Counted from the stretch's first letter, positions 1 through 9,880 are shown. The stretch: 64,000 nucleotides of DNA from Enchytraeus crypticus (GCA_905160935.1 CAJHZI010000597.1:187396-251395); one strand, 5' to 3'. Program-made: numbers and translations. Notes: generated by a model not told the origin, from the letters alone.

Positions 1-170
1 TGATTGTTGTAGACACATGATAACATTGTCAGCTTGATTGTTGTAGACACATGGTAACAGTGTCAGCTTGATTGTTGTAGAAACATGATAACATTGTCAG
101 CTTGATTGTTGTAGACACCTGGTAATAGTGTCAGCTTGATTGTTGTAGACACATGATAACATTGTCAGCT
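1..170. repeat. 34-bp tandem repeat, 5 copies
   Basis: Five head-to-tail copies of a 34-bp unit starting TGATTGTTGTAGACACATG. Copies 1, 3 and 5 carry GATAACATTG in the middle while copies 2 and 4 carry GGTAA(C/T)AGTG, so the array has a 68-bp higher-order period. It begins at the first base, so more copies may lie to the left. Confidence 0.95.
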
Positions 171-384
171 GGTTGAATGAATTCAATGTTGTGCAGAGTT
201 CTGATACTCCACATTCTGTGCGGGTTAGTTTTATATTAAATATTTTCATAGCTTGCTCTAAGCTAAGCTTTAGCAAGCATAAAATCTCTGGTATTAGGTA
301 GATACCAGTTATTGGATTACAATTGCTAGATGATGCCGTATAACTTATCATTTTTAATTCTACATGCACAGTAGTTAATGGACG

Positions 385-858
385 GCAGTTGACGGTAGAT
401 AACGTCTATTAGTTCACAGCTGATGTTAGATAACAGCTGTTAATTCACAGGATATGCTAGATAACAGCTGGTAGTTGACAGCTGACATTAGATAACATCT
501 GTTAATGCACAGATGATGTAGGATAACAGCTGTTAGTTCAGAGCTGATATAATATGACGTCTATTAGTTCACAGCTGATGTTAGATGACATCTATTAGTT
601 CACAGCTTATGCTAGATAAGAGTTACTAGTTAACAGCTTATGCTATATAACGGCCGTTCACAGCTGATGTTAAATAGCATTTACAGTTCACAGCTGATGC
701 TAGATGAGAGCTACTAGTTCACAGCTTATGCTAGCTAATAGCTGCTTCTTCATAGCTTATGTTAGCTAATAGCTGCTAGTTCGCAACTTAGGCTAGCTAA
801 CGGCTGCTAGGTCACAGCTTATGCTAGCTAGTAGCTGCTAGTTCACAGTTGATGGTTG
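385..858. repeat. 31-bp degenerate tandem repeat, about 15 copies
   Basis: Units of about 31 bp built on TTCACAGCTGATGTTAGATA followed by ACAGCTGTTAG. The unit changes along the array: the left half is rich in GATAACAGCTG, the right half in GCTAGCTAATAGCTGC, as expected from local spread of variants. Each unit has one or two CAGCTG E-box-like palindromes, a by-product of the unit sequence. No open frame of note. Confidence 0.9.
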
Positions 859-859
859 G

Positions 860-1385
860 CAATAAGTAATGGATTAATTTTTGAAAATAACAAATATTAA
901 AGCTGAAGCTGGATTTAACGTTAGTTCTCAAGAACGATCGATGTAAAATCCATTCGACTGGGTTACGCACGTTTGGTATCTGCTTGCTTATATTTCTTTA
1001 ATCGTCATAAACAGACAGGATCAATATACATCACACATACATTCACACACACATACACATTGGATCATATACCATCAAAATACATGATAAGAAAATTAAA
1101 TAGAGTTCCTGTAAATTCCAGGACTATCATTATTAAATGCTGCTTAAATTAATACCCGCTTCTACCATAAGGCACTCTATTGTTCAAAACCATCGAACAA
1201 TTTCTAGGCAATCTAAAATAGTTTCCCTCAGTACATGTTTATTTACAAAGTGCTTTAAAATTGTATTTCTACTGACGCTATTTAGGCTGTTACTAAAGAA
1301 ACTAAACATAAGCTTAACTCTAATATGCTTAAAATCCATCTTATCCAACCCTATCATAATTGGCTTAACAGATTCCCATTTATGA
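860..1385. other. AT-rich stretch, nothing assigned
   Basis: Unique-looking AT-rich DNA with a short CA-rich patch near 1030-1060. Possible reading frames are short and show no recognisable domain. Confidence 0.5.
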
Positions 1386-1487
1386 TAGTTAATTCATTGA
1401 TTGATTGATTGATCGATAGATTGATCGATTGAATCGTTGAATCATTGACTGATTAATTCACTGATTGATGGATGTATTGATTGATAG
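1386..1487. repeat. GATT-rich imperfect tetranucleotide repeat
   Basis: Irregular (GATT)n with GATC and GAAT variants. It lies directly upstream of the GC-richer candidate exon at 1488, so it would serve as the polypyrimidine-poor intron end if that exon is real. Confidence 0.8.
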
Positions 1488-1646
1488 GATGTTTATGGTA
1501 AGACGATAGAGAGCGTGGCGATGATGTCAGCGACAGTGATAGAGCACTACCACAGAGCCAGTCAGCTCGTGCTGCAGAGCCCGGCTCCTTCTGCTCTCTC
1601 CTCCCACACCATCGCTCGCTGTCTCTCCGAGTATGTCCCTCTCTCT
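1488..1646 (+). CDS. candidate internal exon of an unrecognised gene
   Basis: A GC-richer island in AT-rich DNA with one open frame of 53 codons between an AG at 1486-1487 and a GTATGTG donor at 1647. The peptide begins DVYGKTIESV and ends ARCLSEYVPLS and would be largely helical. Both ends are phase 0, which fits the next exon at 4457 that also opens in phase 0. The weak point is the acceptor: it follows a GATT repeat and has no good pyrimidine tract. An in-frame ATG pair lies at residues 12-13, so the piece could also be a first coding exon. I do not recognise the protein. Confidence 0.38.
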
Positions 1647-1987
1647 GTATGTGTGTGGATATCTCTGTGTGCATGCCTTCTTACATGAGTGCGTGCTTGT
1701 GTGCGCAGGCAAGTGTACATATGTTATTGCTGTTTAAGAATAATCGCGTAATATCTTGTCTTGTCTGGTGAAGCCAGTGGCGATGTCGTTATGAAATCCG
1801 ACTGCTGATCAGTATGTGCAGCTATGCCGTCGCTCAAATCACTTTGGTATGATGAGGGAAAAAACTATGTTGATTTCAGTTCCCATACTACAAACATACA
1901 TTACACAGTAACATACGTATAATAAGTTCACTTGTTCACTTTTTGAAGTGGACTTATTTAAATTTAATTGCTCAAGGCGGTGCTCTT
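1647..1987. other. intergenic or intronic stretch with a decayed SINE-A piece
   Basis: GT-rich DNA after the candidate donor, then about 1769-1840 a degenerate match to the head of SINE-A (AGCCAGTGGCGATGTCG followed by ATCAGTATGTGC). Nothing else recognised. Confidence 0.4.
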
Positions 1988-2042
1988 TTCCCGACCCTGG
2001 TTAAACTGGGATTTAAGGGAAGATGATGATGATTATGATTAG
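1988..2042 (+). mobile_element. SINE-B 3' tail fragment
   Basis: Matches the terminal part of SINE-B and of the LINE at 39 kb: CCCGACCCTGGTTAAACTGG, then GGATTTAAGGGAAGATGATG and a short (GAT)n tail. The head is missing, which fits 5' truncation. Confidence 0.75.
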
Positions 2043-2315
2043 GTTATGCTCAATCGTGCGTATGATCTTAGATATGTGAAATTCTGCTTAGTAGCTCTCC
2101 GTCAGTCGTTGTGTATGCTGACTGGTTGTATCAGTTTGTATGTCTAGATCTGCTCTCAGTTGTACTGTGTGTACTGCTATTATTATGGTTTGTATACAGA
2201 TATAATTGTATTGTTTGTACAGATATAATTTTTTGTTGATAAGCTTTTGTACTAGTATGTTAGCGTTGATATGTTTGCGTTCTAGTAAGTGTTAATCTCC
2301 TGTTATCCCTGTTGG

Positions 2316-2410
2316 TCGAGTATGTGCGTGATTAAAATCCTGGGCTCGCCCATCACCGACTTCGCTTTCGAGTGAGGAAACTGACGTTAACATTAGCTTT
2401 AGCTTTATTA
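2316..2410 (+). mobile_element. SINE-A copy, 5' truncated
   Basis: Retains GTATGTGCGTG, a changed B box (ATTAAAATCC where other copies have GTTCAAATCC), GGGCTCGCCCATCAC and the tail GAGTGAGGAAACTGACGTTAA, then a repeated TTAGCTTTA tail. The other better-kept copies are at 33487, 43058 (minus) and 60865. Confidence 0.75.
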
Positions 2411-2683
2411 GCTTTAATTTGTAACAAAGGTTTCACGTGTAATTATGTTTGCATGCTAGTATATGTTAACTGTAGTTATAATGAACTAAGTGTTCCTGTG
2501 CAGATAATGTTCCTATGCCGGTATTTTGGTGTACTATAGTATAGTGCATGTACTGGTATAATTGTGTATAATATGTTTATTTTGCAGAGAGTTAATGTTT
2601 AGAATAGAATAGATAATATGTTTATTTCTGCAAAGACATTAAATGCATGAGCAACACAAAATGCATCAACAGCAATTCCTATA

Positions 2684-3064
2684 GACCTTTTATAATAGGT
2701 AGTGGCAGCTGTGCTCAATTAGTAAACAAATCCGACTGAGGAGGGGGTTGTGTTTACATTCACGGCAGGCAGAGTTGAATATATATTCATCTATTAAATG
2801 ATGTATTTCTTAATTTATTATCAGAATGACATTAAATAATTGTTAATAAGATTATATTTCAATTACTAATCAAATAAAGACAAAATAATGTCTCAGTTTA
2901 TATGTAGTAAATGTCTAGATAGAATAATTAAACAGGATATCTAAAGTTTGTGGGATATTTTACATTGTAAATTGAAGCCGCTAAAACATATTCCACATTT
3001 GCCTCCTATTAAAGAGAAATGGTAAGGCTGATTTTTCAAAGGAAACAAGTTTTATAAAAGGTCT
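2684..3064. mobile_element. candidate short inverted-repeat element (MITE-like)
   Basis: Bounded by AGACCTTTTATAA on the left and its reverse complement TTATAAAAGGTCT on the right, 381 bp apart, with AT-rich non-coding DNA between. No clear target-site duplication could be fixed, so the superfamily is unknown. Confidence 0.45.
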
Positions 3065-3383
3065 ATTTCTGAAGCGAGAAAAATCGCTCGTCAGTGAAGA
3101 TACAGAGTATCCTATCTAGCTTACCACCATGATAACCATAATACAACTTAACAAATCCTTTCGTCAAGATGGTAGCTTTTATATTGCTTAGAAAACTCAG
3201 TTATAGCTCTTGCATTCCGTATGTCAGGGGATAGTAGGTTCTAGTTAGTGGCACAGTTAAAAGCATAAGATTTGAAAAATTCATTGGTAGTTCATTTCTA
3301 AAATTTCATTTTCTTAAAATTCATTTCTTGCATATAAATACTTGTAGTGGAGAGTCTTGTATGATATAAACTATGTGAGTGAT

Positions 3384-3536
3384 TATCCTGTAACCACGAA
3401 TATAAACAGAATTTTTATGAATTTATCAGTGTCAATGCTAGTAGGAATATTTTCATTGATACAAGGGATATACTCCTAGTGGCACTTGACACTGATAAAT
3501 TCATAAAAATTCTGTTTATATTCGTGGTTACAGGAT
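3384..3536. repeat. near-perfect 150-bp inverted repeat (hairpin)
   Basis: The first 51 bases, starting ATCCTGTAACCACGAATA, are an exact reverse complement of the last 51, ending TCGTGGTTACAGGAT. The inner 15-20 bases pair imperfectly and leave a loop of about 30 nt. It may be a small foldback transposon or a transcribed hairpin; no coding content. Confidence 0.9.
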
Positions 3537-4009
3537 TTTCTGCTGTCTTTTGCACGGTTTTTGTACAAAACCTTACAAAACCTTACAAAAGGCGTTTTCT
3601 TTGCTAGCTGTTTACTTCATAGTTTTGCTTCTGAGACTGTTAATACATTACACAATTAATCACTAAATTAGAGATAGTTGATGTTTACTGCTGATTCAGT
3701 TCATGTTGTCACTGAGAGATTATACTGAGGAGGACTTAATGTCTCTACTGATCAGTCTATTATGAGATGAATTTGTTTCAGTCTAACTGTGGCTATGTGC
3801 TGGGAGATCAGTCGACTTACCTCTCGATTTGTGTCCTCTCTCGTCTCCATATCGGTTTGATCTCTCTCTCACTCTCTCTCTCTCTCTCATCTCGTTCTGT
3901 CTTTAAACTCTTTATTTAAATAATTAAATATCTCTCCATTGTTAGATCACGATCTCTCTCCTTTTTACTATCCGCTTTCGTTTACAAACTGAAAATAACA
4001 TACATACTG
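3537..4009. other. AT-rich stretch with a CT tract
   Basis: Contains a (CT)n/(TC)n microsatellite at about 3850-3890. No gene or named element seen. Confidence 0.5.
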
Positions 4010-4062
4010 GCACACTGGGTCAGGAAGCACAGGTGCTTGTTTAAGACCCATTTGAAAACTTG
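4010..4062 (-). mobile_element. tail fragment of the 5S-derived repeat
   Basis: CACACTGGGTCAGGAAGCAC followed by AGGTGCTTGTTTAAGACCC is the reverse complement of the 3' part of the 5S-headed repeat at 31.4-31.66 kb. A third copy of this tail lies near 13395-13440. Confidence 0.65.
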
Positions 4063-4456
4063 ATTGAGGTTGAGGAACCAATCCTTACTTTATGAACTGA
4101 AATTTCTGAAGTGAAAAATATTAAATTTAGAATACTGAATCACTCTCAACTGGACACTGTATTCTTCGACATTTGATAGAATTATTTCAAGAAAATAAAA
4201 TTATGATATTGTAAATAAAAAACTGACAGTACTTAAACAAAAATTTACGAGATTTTAAAATAAAAAATTGTCTTTATTAGTGTCTACTAGCTAAGTTACG
4301 CTATTAATATTTAGTGGCTAAGTTAATGGTTATTGAAAATATTATTATTTCATTCTTGTGTTTATCAGTGTAATTGCACTTAACACTTTTATTAGCTTGA
4401 GTTCCACGCGGTTCTATTAATAAAATTCTAACTGCGAGTGATTTTAATTTTTGCAG

Positions 4457-4618
4457 GATTCAAAAACGGAAACAACTACTGAAATAATCGCGGACATTTA
4501 CTTGGAGTCGGAGAACAGCTGTAGATACGTACGAGATGCTTTCCAGCTCTTGTTACCTGTTCTTCAGCTGTCTATAATCAGAGCTGATGCGACGTGCAAG
4601 GACCTGATTGAGCGCTGA
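4457..4618 (+). CDS. candidate terminal exon of an unrecognised gene
   Basis: A good acceptor (AATTTTTGCAG, ending at 4456) opens a 53-codon frame that ends in TGA at 4616-4618. The peptide has an acidic start (DSKTETTTEIIADIYLESE) and a leucine-rich helical end (LLLPVLQLSIIRADATCKDL). Base composition is more GC-rich than the flanks. The frame closes just upstream of the acceptor with TAA, so it is not part of a longer unspliced ORF. It starts in phase 0 and is compatible with the exon candidate at 1488-1646. I do not recognise the family; upstream exons probably lie to the left of the window. Confidence 0.45.
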   Translation, partial: DSKTETTTEIIADIYLESENSCRYVRDAFQLLLPVLQLSIIRADATCKDLIER

Positions 4619-5024
4619 CATAATTATAACCGTCAAACAACTGATTATACATTCTGTACTGCTTTGATCCGAAGTCTCTCTCGTCATCCTTGACTCTTTG
4701 GAGGATGAAACTGACGTTAAATATGTGCTACTATTAATGGTAATGTTAATATTGTATATTTAATATTAGAATGCTCACATGCACTACCAAGATGTTATAA
4801 TTGTACAACTTTTGAGTTATTAAGGATGTATATAAATACAGTCGATTAGCTGTGAATGAGTTACTGCCGGTGTGGTTTCTCCCCCGCTAATTCGTCCCGT
4901 TATAGTAATGTCGTTCAAGTAATATTGGATACACCCTTCACCATAATCACCGACGTAAACCGTGACTTAAATTCACCAGTTTAACTACTTCGTTTTTTGT
5001 TAAACTTGCTTTAGATGCTGTTTG
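4619..5024. other. possible 3' UTR and AT-rich DNA
   Basis: Follows the stop at 4618. A decayed SINE-A tail (GGATGAAACTGACGTTAAA) lies near 4700. No canonical AATAAA is close to the stop. Confidence 0.4.
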
Positions 5025-5301
5025 CCCCGTGTTGTGTCCAGGTTATTTTAAAAATAGACCAACCGGTGACTACATACTGTCGTAGAAGGCGACTGAAGCA
5101 CTAAGATCAAAACCAACGTCAGAAAGGGTATTCGGTTGGTGAGCGCCTAGGCTTCAGAAATTTGCTAAAAAGTTTTAAAGCGAATTGAGATTATAGGGGA
5201 TTAACTGATGATATGGTATGAGGTAGAGAAGTGGAAAAGTTCTTTATACGTATCCAGACCCTATTTAAACTTTGATTAAAGGTAAGATGATGACGATGAT
5301 G
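5025..5301 (+). mobile_element. SINE-B, near full length
   Basis: Starts CCCCGTGTTGTGTCCAGG, then ACCAACCGGTGAC, TCGTAGAAGGCGACTGAAGC, the conserved core ATTCGGTTGGTGAGCGCC, a region ATAGGGGATTAACTGATGAT that matches the end of the LINE reading frame at 39 kb, and a (GATGAT) tail. The head is not an obvious tRNA, although TGGTGAGCGCCTAGG resembles a loose A box. Confidence 0.85.
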
Positions 5302-5494
5302 TTTTAGATGTTGTTTAATGAAACTGAGAACGTTGAATTACTGATTTATTTAAAATAAAAATTTAAATATTGTCATTATTGACCTTAAAACTGTCTTATA
5401 TTAAATGTTAGATATAGTTAAGTTTTAGCTGTACTTAAATGTACTTTCTTAGTACTCATCACTGGTGAAAAGGAACTCATATGTCCTGTAAATG

Positions 5495-5546
5495 TATATA
5501 TAATTATATATGTATATATATATTATATATACATATATATATATTA

Positions 5547-5601
<55 letters not shown>

Positions 5602-5655
5602 AATATATATTATATATAATATATATATATATATTATATATATATATAATATTGC
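5495..5655. repeat. (TA)n microsatellite
   Basis: About 160 bp of almost pure TA with a few interruptions. The frames it opens on both strands are artefacts of the repeat. Confidence 0.95.
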
Positions 5656-5714
5656 ATGCGATCTACACACTTGTAGCGCATGACAATGGAGCCTTCGTCT
5701 GATTGTTAAATTTA

Positions 5715-5880
5715 ATCATCATTATCATCTTCTTCTTCATCATCTTTCCTTGAATCTCAGTTTTGCTATGATCGGCGAAATTTTGTATTTAGCTTTTTTA
5801 AGTTCTGTAGCAATTTCTGGATCTAAATTTGTTAATCTGGAGCCTAGGCTCTCACCTCAGCAACCCGTACACACCACAGA
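5715..5880 (-). mobile_element. decayed SINE-B copy
   Basis: In minus orientation: a (ATC)n start, CTTTCCTTGAATCTCAGTTT, then GTAGCAATTTCTGGA and GGAGCCTAGGCTCTCACC, matching the tail, middle and core of SINE-B with many changes. Confidence 0.45.
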
Positions 5881-6170
5881 TAAATTTAATCACGTTGAAG
5901 AAAAAGAAAATATTCTAAACTCTTCCATATCGGCGATTATAGTCAATCAGTATAAATAATGTGTAAAATGCGATGTTTATTGAGCGTGTGTGCAAAAGAT
6001 ATTGGGAACAGAGAACGCTCTATAGAGCGCATGTAGAGAGCGAAGTCAGCAAATTTCCTATTAAAATTTGCTGATGATCCATTTCATTTAGCGGAAAAAG
6101 AATTAATCAACATGGGAAAGTGAGCAAAGTAAACAATCTGCTGCTAAACAGAAGTAAATCTAAGGAAATT

Positions 6171-6440
6171 CCCAGTCACTTAGCCTTACGAGCCAGTCAC
6201 TTAGCCTTACGAGCCGGTCACTTAGCCTTACGAGCCAGTCATTTAGCCTTACGAGCCAGTCACTTAGCCTTACGAGCCAGTCATTTAGCCTTACGAGCCA
6301 GTCATTTAGCCTTACGAGCCAGTCACTTAGCCTTACGAGCCAGTCATTTAGCCTTACGAGCCAGTTATTTAGCCTTACGAGCCAGTCACTTAGCCTTACG
6401 AGCCAGTCACTTAGTCTTACGAGCCTGTCACTTAGTGTAT
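6171..6440 (+). repeat. 21-bp minisatellite, open as heptapeptide repeats
   Basis: About 12.5 copies of a 21-bp unit (AGCCAGTCACTTAGCCTTACG). As the unit is a multiple of three and lacks stops, it opens a frame from 6120 to 6458 reading (SHLALRA)n. Variation between copies is mostly CAC/CAT or A/G at fixed sites, and there is no signal peptide or recognised domain. I treat it as a minisatellite rather than a gene, although translation cannot be excluded. Confidence 0.85.
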
Positions 6441-6511
6441 TCTTCTAGAAGGCGTTGAATGAGTCTAGATCTAAAACGACAAGGAGCCTCAATCCCCAAT
6501 GTCCTGTAATT

Positions 6512-6517
6512 TTTATT
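6512..6517 (-). promoter_or_regulatory. candidate poly(A) signal for the GPCR
   Basis: AATAAA on the minus strand about 190 bp past the receptor stop codon. It is the nearest canonical signal downstream, which would give a short 3' UTR. Confidence 0.45.
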
Positions 6518-6704
6518 TTTTCCCACATATCTAGTTTTTGCATCTTCATGCTCGAGCAGTTATTTTTAACTATTTGCGTACAAAGAGTCTATCCAATGTA
6601 CTTCTTCAGAGAATGTCCCTAACTTCCACTCTCTCTTTACTGTCAACGAATTTACGACAATTTTCAATAGAGCCGCTCTAAATCGATGCAAACAGCTCTC
6701 ACTG

Positions 6705-7970
6705 CTATATATAGATGTCGGTGTTTGGTGTGGCGGCCCGTTTTCGAGCAGTTCTGTCGCTCACAGATCTTATTTTCAGACTATATTCTCTTCTCATGCT
6801 CGCTGACGACCAGCACACGAGAGAACAGAGAATTCTCTGGAAAGCCACTCTGAATCTCTTCTGCAGGAACGGGTAGAGGAAGGGGTTGATGCTTGAGTTT
6901 AGCCAGAGAAGCCAAAATACGATATGAAAAGCGCTGTCAGGAACACAGAAGCTGCAGATAGGGTTGACGAACGAACAGATTTCAAAAGGCGCCCAGGTTA
7001 CGAGAAAGACGACGATGAGAATGGAGAGTGATCGAGCACTTTTCTTGTCTCGTGATAGTAGCACTTGAGCCTTGAACGACCTGTGGTGACTGAGCTCATT
7101 GCTCGATGTTGTTCCTCGTGGCGGTGAGAGCAGATTGACTGATCGACGTCTGATATTAAGATATATAAGAATGTTAATGCAGGCAACGGTTAGAAATGGT
7201 AGGACAAATTCAACGAAAGAACTGACGATCAGATATGTCGCATGATCGTAAAAATCAACCAGACATTTTCCATCAGGTACTCGAGGTCTTCCAGTCAGCT
7301 GAGTCCAGAAGAGCACTGTGGGTCCATACCAGAGAGCCCCTGCAGCCCAGGGCACGAGCATGAGCAGCACGACTCGTCTGCTCTGCAGCGCCAGTCTGTA
7401 CGTGATGGGTCGAGTCACGCAGAAGTATCTGTCGAGGCTGATGAGAGCCATGTTCCAGGCACTGGCCAGAGGCACTACGTAGTCCAGGAATAGGAACGTG
7501 AGGCACCCAGCTCGACCGAGAAGCCAGCAGCCCTGCAGCAGGTAGGGAGCGTAGATGACTATGAGGAACCCGACTGTCAGGTCAGAGAAAGCGAGGTTAA
7601 GAATGAAGTAGTTGCCGAATAATCTCAGTTTCTTGTCAGTGAAGAAAGCGACTATTACAAGGATATTGCCTAGTGTTGTAGTTATGGCAATCACAGCGAT
7701 TAACAGAGAAAGAATGAGCACTACTAGAACTCTGTGTTCTAAACCGCTGTCACAAATAGATACAGTGTAGTTACGCGTTGATTCCGTCTCATTGTGCGTC
7801 CATACGGTTAGATTATAGAAGTTAGCTTCTTGTTCCCAGATACTGAACCAGTCTATTGAGAGATTTTGAGATGTGAATTCATTCATGTCTGATTTATTGC
7901 CAGACTTGAAAAGTGGCTTAAATTGATTAGAACTTGAAGTGCAACTCTCGGACATTTTGTTGTCCGTCAT
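6705..7970 (-). CDS. histamine H3/H4-like class A GPCR
   Basis: Rhodopsin-family biogenic-amine receptor of 421 residues in one uninterrupted exon. The ATG at 7970 is the first in-frame ATG; TGA closes the frame at 8048-8046. The N-terminus (about 80 aa) has several N-glycosylation sequons (NKS, NLS, NLT, NET, NYT). Landmarks in this numbering: Asn1.50 near 102, Asp2.50 near 130, Cys3.25 at 156, Asp3.32 at 163 followed by Tyr, DRY at 180-182, Trp4.50 at 208, ECL2 Cys at 236, Glu5.46 at 254, Pro5.50 at 258, WAP with Trp6.48 at 326, NPFLY at 362-366. Asp3.32 binds the amine in this class; Glu5.46 is the hallmark of H3/H4 receptors. The stretches LPFLT and IYLNIRRRS at the end of TM5 and FWLLWLNSSINPFLYP in TM7 read like vertebrate H3. 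ICL3 is short for the family. A muscarinic-like receptor is the main alternative, but muscarinic Asn6.52 is absent (Glu here). Gi coupling is only inferred from the family. Confidence 0.93.
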   Translation of the reverse strand: MTDNKMSESCTSSSNQFKPLFKSGNKSDMNEFTSQNLSIDWFSIWEQEANFYNLTVWTHNETESTRNYTVSICDSGLEHRVLVVLILSLLIAVIAITTTLGNILVIVAFFTDKKLRLFGNYFILNLAFSDLTVGFLIVIYAPYLLQGCWLLGRAGCLTFLFLDYVVPLASAWNMALISLDRYFCVTRPITYRLALQSRRVVLLMLVPWAAGALWYGPTVLFWTQLTGRPRVPDGKCLVDFYDHATYLIVSSFVEFVLPFLTVACINILIYLNIRRRSVNLLSPPRGTTSSNELSHHRSFKAQVLLSRDKKSARSLSILIVVFLVTWAPFEICSFVNPICSFCVPDSAFHIVFWLLWLNSSINPFLYPFLQKRFRVAFQRILCSLVCWSSASMRREYSLKIRSVSDRTARKRAATPNTDIYI

Positions 7971-8050
7971 TGAGTAATTACCATTGAGTTGAGCTAACTG
8001 ATCTCGTCTAGTTTGAATAAGTCTTCTGAGACACAATTTCTGTTTTCACC

Positions 8051-8052
8051 CT
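8051..8052 (-). promoter_or_regulatory. candidate splice acceptor in the GPCR 5' UTR
   Basis: On the minus strand TTCTTTTGTAG precedes the exon, 80 bp upstream of the start codon. If used, a non-coding first exon lies further upstream, a common arrangement for receptors with an intronless coding part. Confidence 0.35.
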
Positions 8053-8215
8053 ACAAAAGAAATACAATTACTACAGAAACATAGATACGATTAAAGTTCA
8101 ATGGTGGCACAAAAATTACGCACCGGCGTAGAACTAATGTCATTGCAACTTTAGTTTGTACTAACTGTCTATTGGGCCCACCATACAGGCATACTGTTTA
8201 ATTACATTGTTACGG

Positions 8216-8640
8216 TACTACTGTCTCTCTTAGTGCACTGCCTACTGGCAGGTCCACGGTATATTCCACTCTTCTCTGTCTTCCGCCTTCCTCTTCATTT
8301 TCACATATGAGTGGGTCTTTAAATCATCTGACATACCTAATCTCTGCCTGCTCCTGCATCGTTTTCCTTCCATTCTACCTTCTATGACCTCTTTTAATAG
8401 ACCTTCCCCCCTTAGAATGTGTCCAACTCTACTTCCTATTTCTTAATACATTTATCAACTGTCTATTTGTGCCAACTCTCTCCAGAACTTCCTCAATTGT
8501 AACCTCTTGAGTCCAGCTAATCCTCTCCATTCTTCTCCAAATCCACATTTCCAATGCCTCCAGTTTCCTAATATCTTCCTTCCTTAAGGTCCATGTTTCA
8601 CATCCATACAATAGCGTGGTCCAAACCAAAGTTTTCAGTA
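8216..8640 (-). mobile_element. RTE-like LINE, 3'-end fragment
   Basis: A minus-strand frame (8429-8629) reads LLYGCETWTLRKEDIRKLEA and continues EMWIWRRMERISWT, a stretch typical of the C-terminal part of RTE-related LINE polyproteins. The 3' end, read on the minus strand, finishes ACCTGCCAGTAGGCAGTGCA. The same end recurs at 35755, 42885, 50820, 52840 and 63870, so this is an abundant 5'-truncated family. Its last 30 bp match the tail of SINE-D. Confidence 0.85.
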
Positions 8641-8936
8641 CTACTGTAGCCTACATTAAACACTAGTTCTTAAGTTTATGATTTAGATATTGAAATATTC
8701 ACTGCTGACGAAATCAGCCTCACTAACTCTTAACATCCAGCGTTACTGTTGGTTAGTAGATAGTCAGTTATTATGCAGATGCATCGGTGCTTAGTAATTC
8801 CTTTTCTGGATGTTTTACGAAAGGTTCGATTTGCGTGGCAGGGGCTGGTCGGAAAACCAATTAGCTCCCAGTTAGGCTGAAAAAAACACCTGGTGATTGA
8901 CTTATGTACCACACTTTAGATGTTTGGTGATCGTAT

Positions 8937-8938
<2 letters not shown>
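8641..8938. other. unassigned stretch
   Basis: No recognisable gene or repeat seen. Confidence 0.4.

Positions 8939-9006
<68 letters not shown>
8939..9006. repeat. (TA)n microsatellite
   Basis: Pure TA tract of about 66 bp. Confidence 0.97.
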
Positions 9007-9009
<3 letters not shown>

Positions 9010-9625
9010 CATTGTATTAAATATACAATAGAACGTTATAAAATAGAACTTTGATATAAAGTGTAAGGCTGACATTTAGTTCAATATGAATTAACCCAAA
9101 CAATGAAATAAATATTCCTAACTAAAGACTCAAAAATCGTCTTCAAAAATTGTAGCAGTTTTTTCATCGCTGCTCTATCTAAATTCCCTGCGGAGCTTAT
9201 GGACTTATATTTTCTTATTTTTAGCTTACATAGTCGATGATGAGCAAGCATTGAGATGATTTTATACCTAGAAGAAAATCCTCACTCGATTAAATCCCTC
9301 AGGCCTCGTTACACGATATTGATCATTATGATCAATGACTTCAGTGGAGACGTCTCGTGGCCTGTCCAGACGTTAGGCCGCTTCCTCAGGTTATTACACC
9401 TGAAGAAAAAGAAAAAGAAAACTTAAATTAAAAACATTGGTTGTCGTTCAATTATATTAAGGCCAATGTGTCTAGGTGTTTTCTAGTTTAGGCAAAGTCA
9501 TCCTGATTATCTTTTTACGGTTGGTCGTGGGTAATATAACCTTTGAGGTCAGTGGAAACTCGTACTTTTCTTAACCTAGCCGTCATGATGATGTTAATTA
9601 CTTTAAGATAATTAAACTTTAACCA
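9007..9625. other. unassigned AT-rich stretch
   Basis: No gene seen. A region near 9290-9400 is somewhat GC-richer but has no open frame or repeat match in the window. Confidence 0.4.
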
Positions 9626-9633
9626 CTGTTTAC

Positions 9634-9880
9634 CAGGGGCGGATCCATAAATTTTTTGGGGGGGCCAAAAACCTTTTCCAGGACCATTTTTAAATCACGC
9701 AACCGTTTTGTTAGCTTTTGAGAGACTGAAACGATTGACAATGATCGTCACCCCCTGGGACCTTAACTGACCACTGCTGGACGTCATCTTAAATTCCCTT
9801 TCGTTAATATATGACACAATGTTTATGATTAAAAAATGTCAAGATTTCTGGGGGCCATGGCACCCATGAATCCGCCGCTG
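9634..9880. mobile_element. short hAT-like element with perfect 8-bp target duplication
   Basis: Starts CAGGGGCGGATCCAT and ends ATGAATCCGCCGCTG, near-perfect inverted termini. CTGTTTAC flanks both sides (9626-9633 and 9881-9888), the 8-bp duplication expected of hAT transposition. At 247 bp it has no transposase and depends on a helper. Its ends match the elements at 28148 and 41524. Confidence 0.9.

Noticed and set aside
1-170. CRISPR-like array from regular 34-bp units
   Set aside because: Units are contiguous without unique spacers, in an evident animal genome; it is a minisatellite.
1453-1712. Two minus-strand frames overlapping the candidate exon at 1488
   Set aside because: Arg/Ser-rich shadows of the plus-strand GC-rich segment, without splice or domain support.
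5449-5702. Opposed 73-aa frames rich in Tyr and Ile
   Set aside because: They are translations of a TA microsatellite. The same applies to frames at 36314-36789 and 54193-54803.
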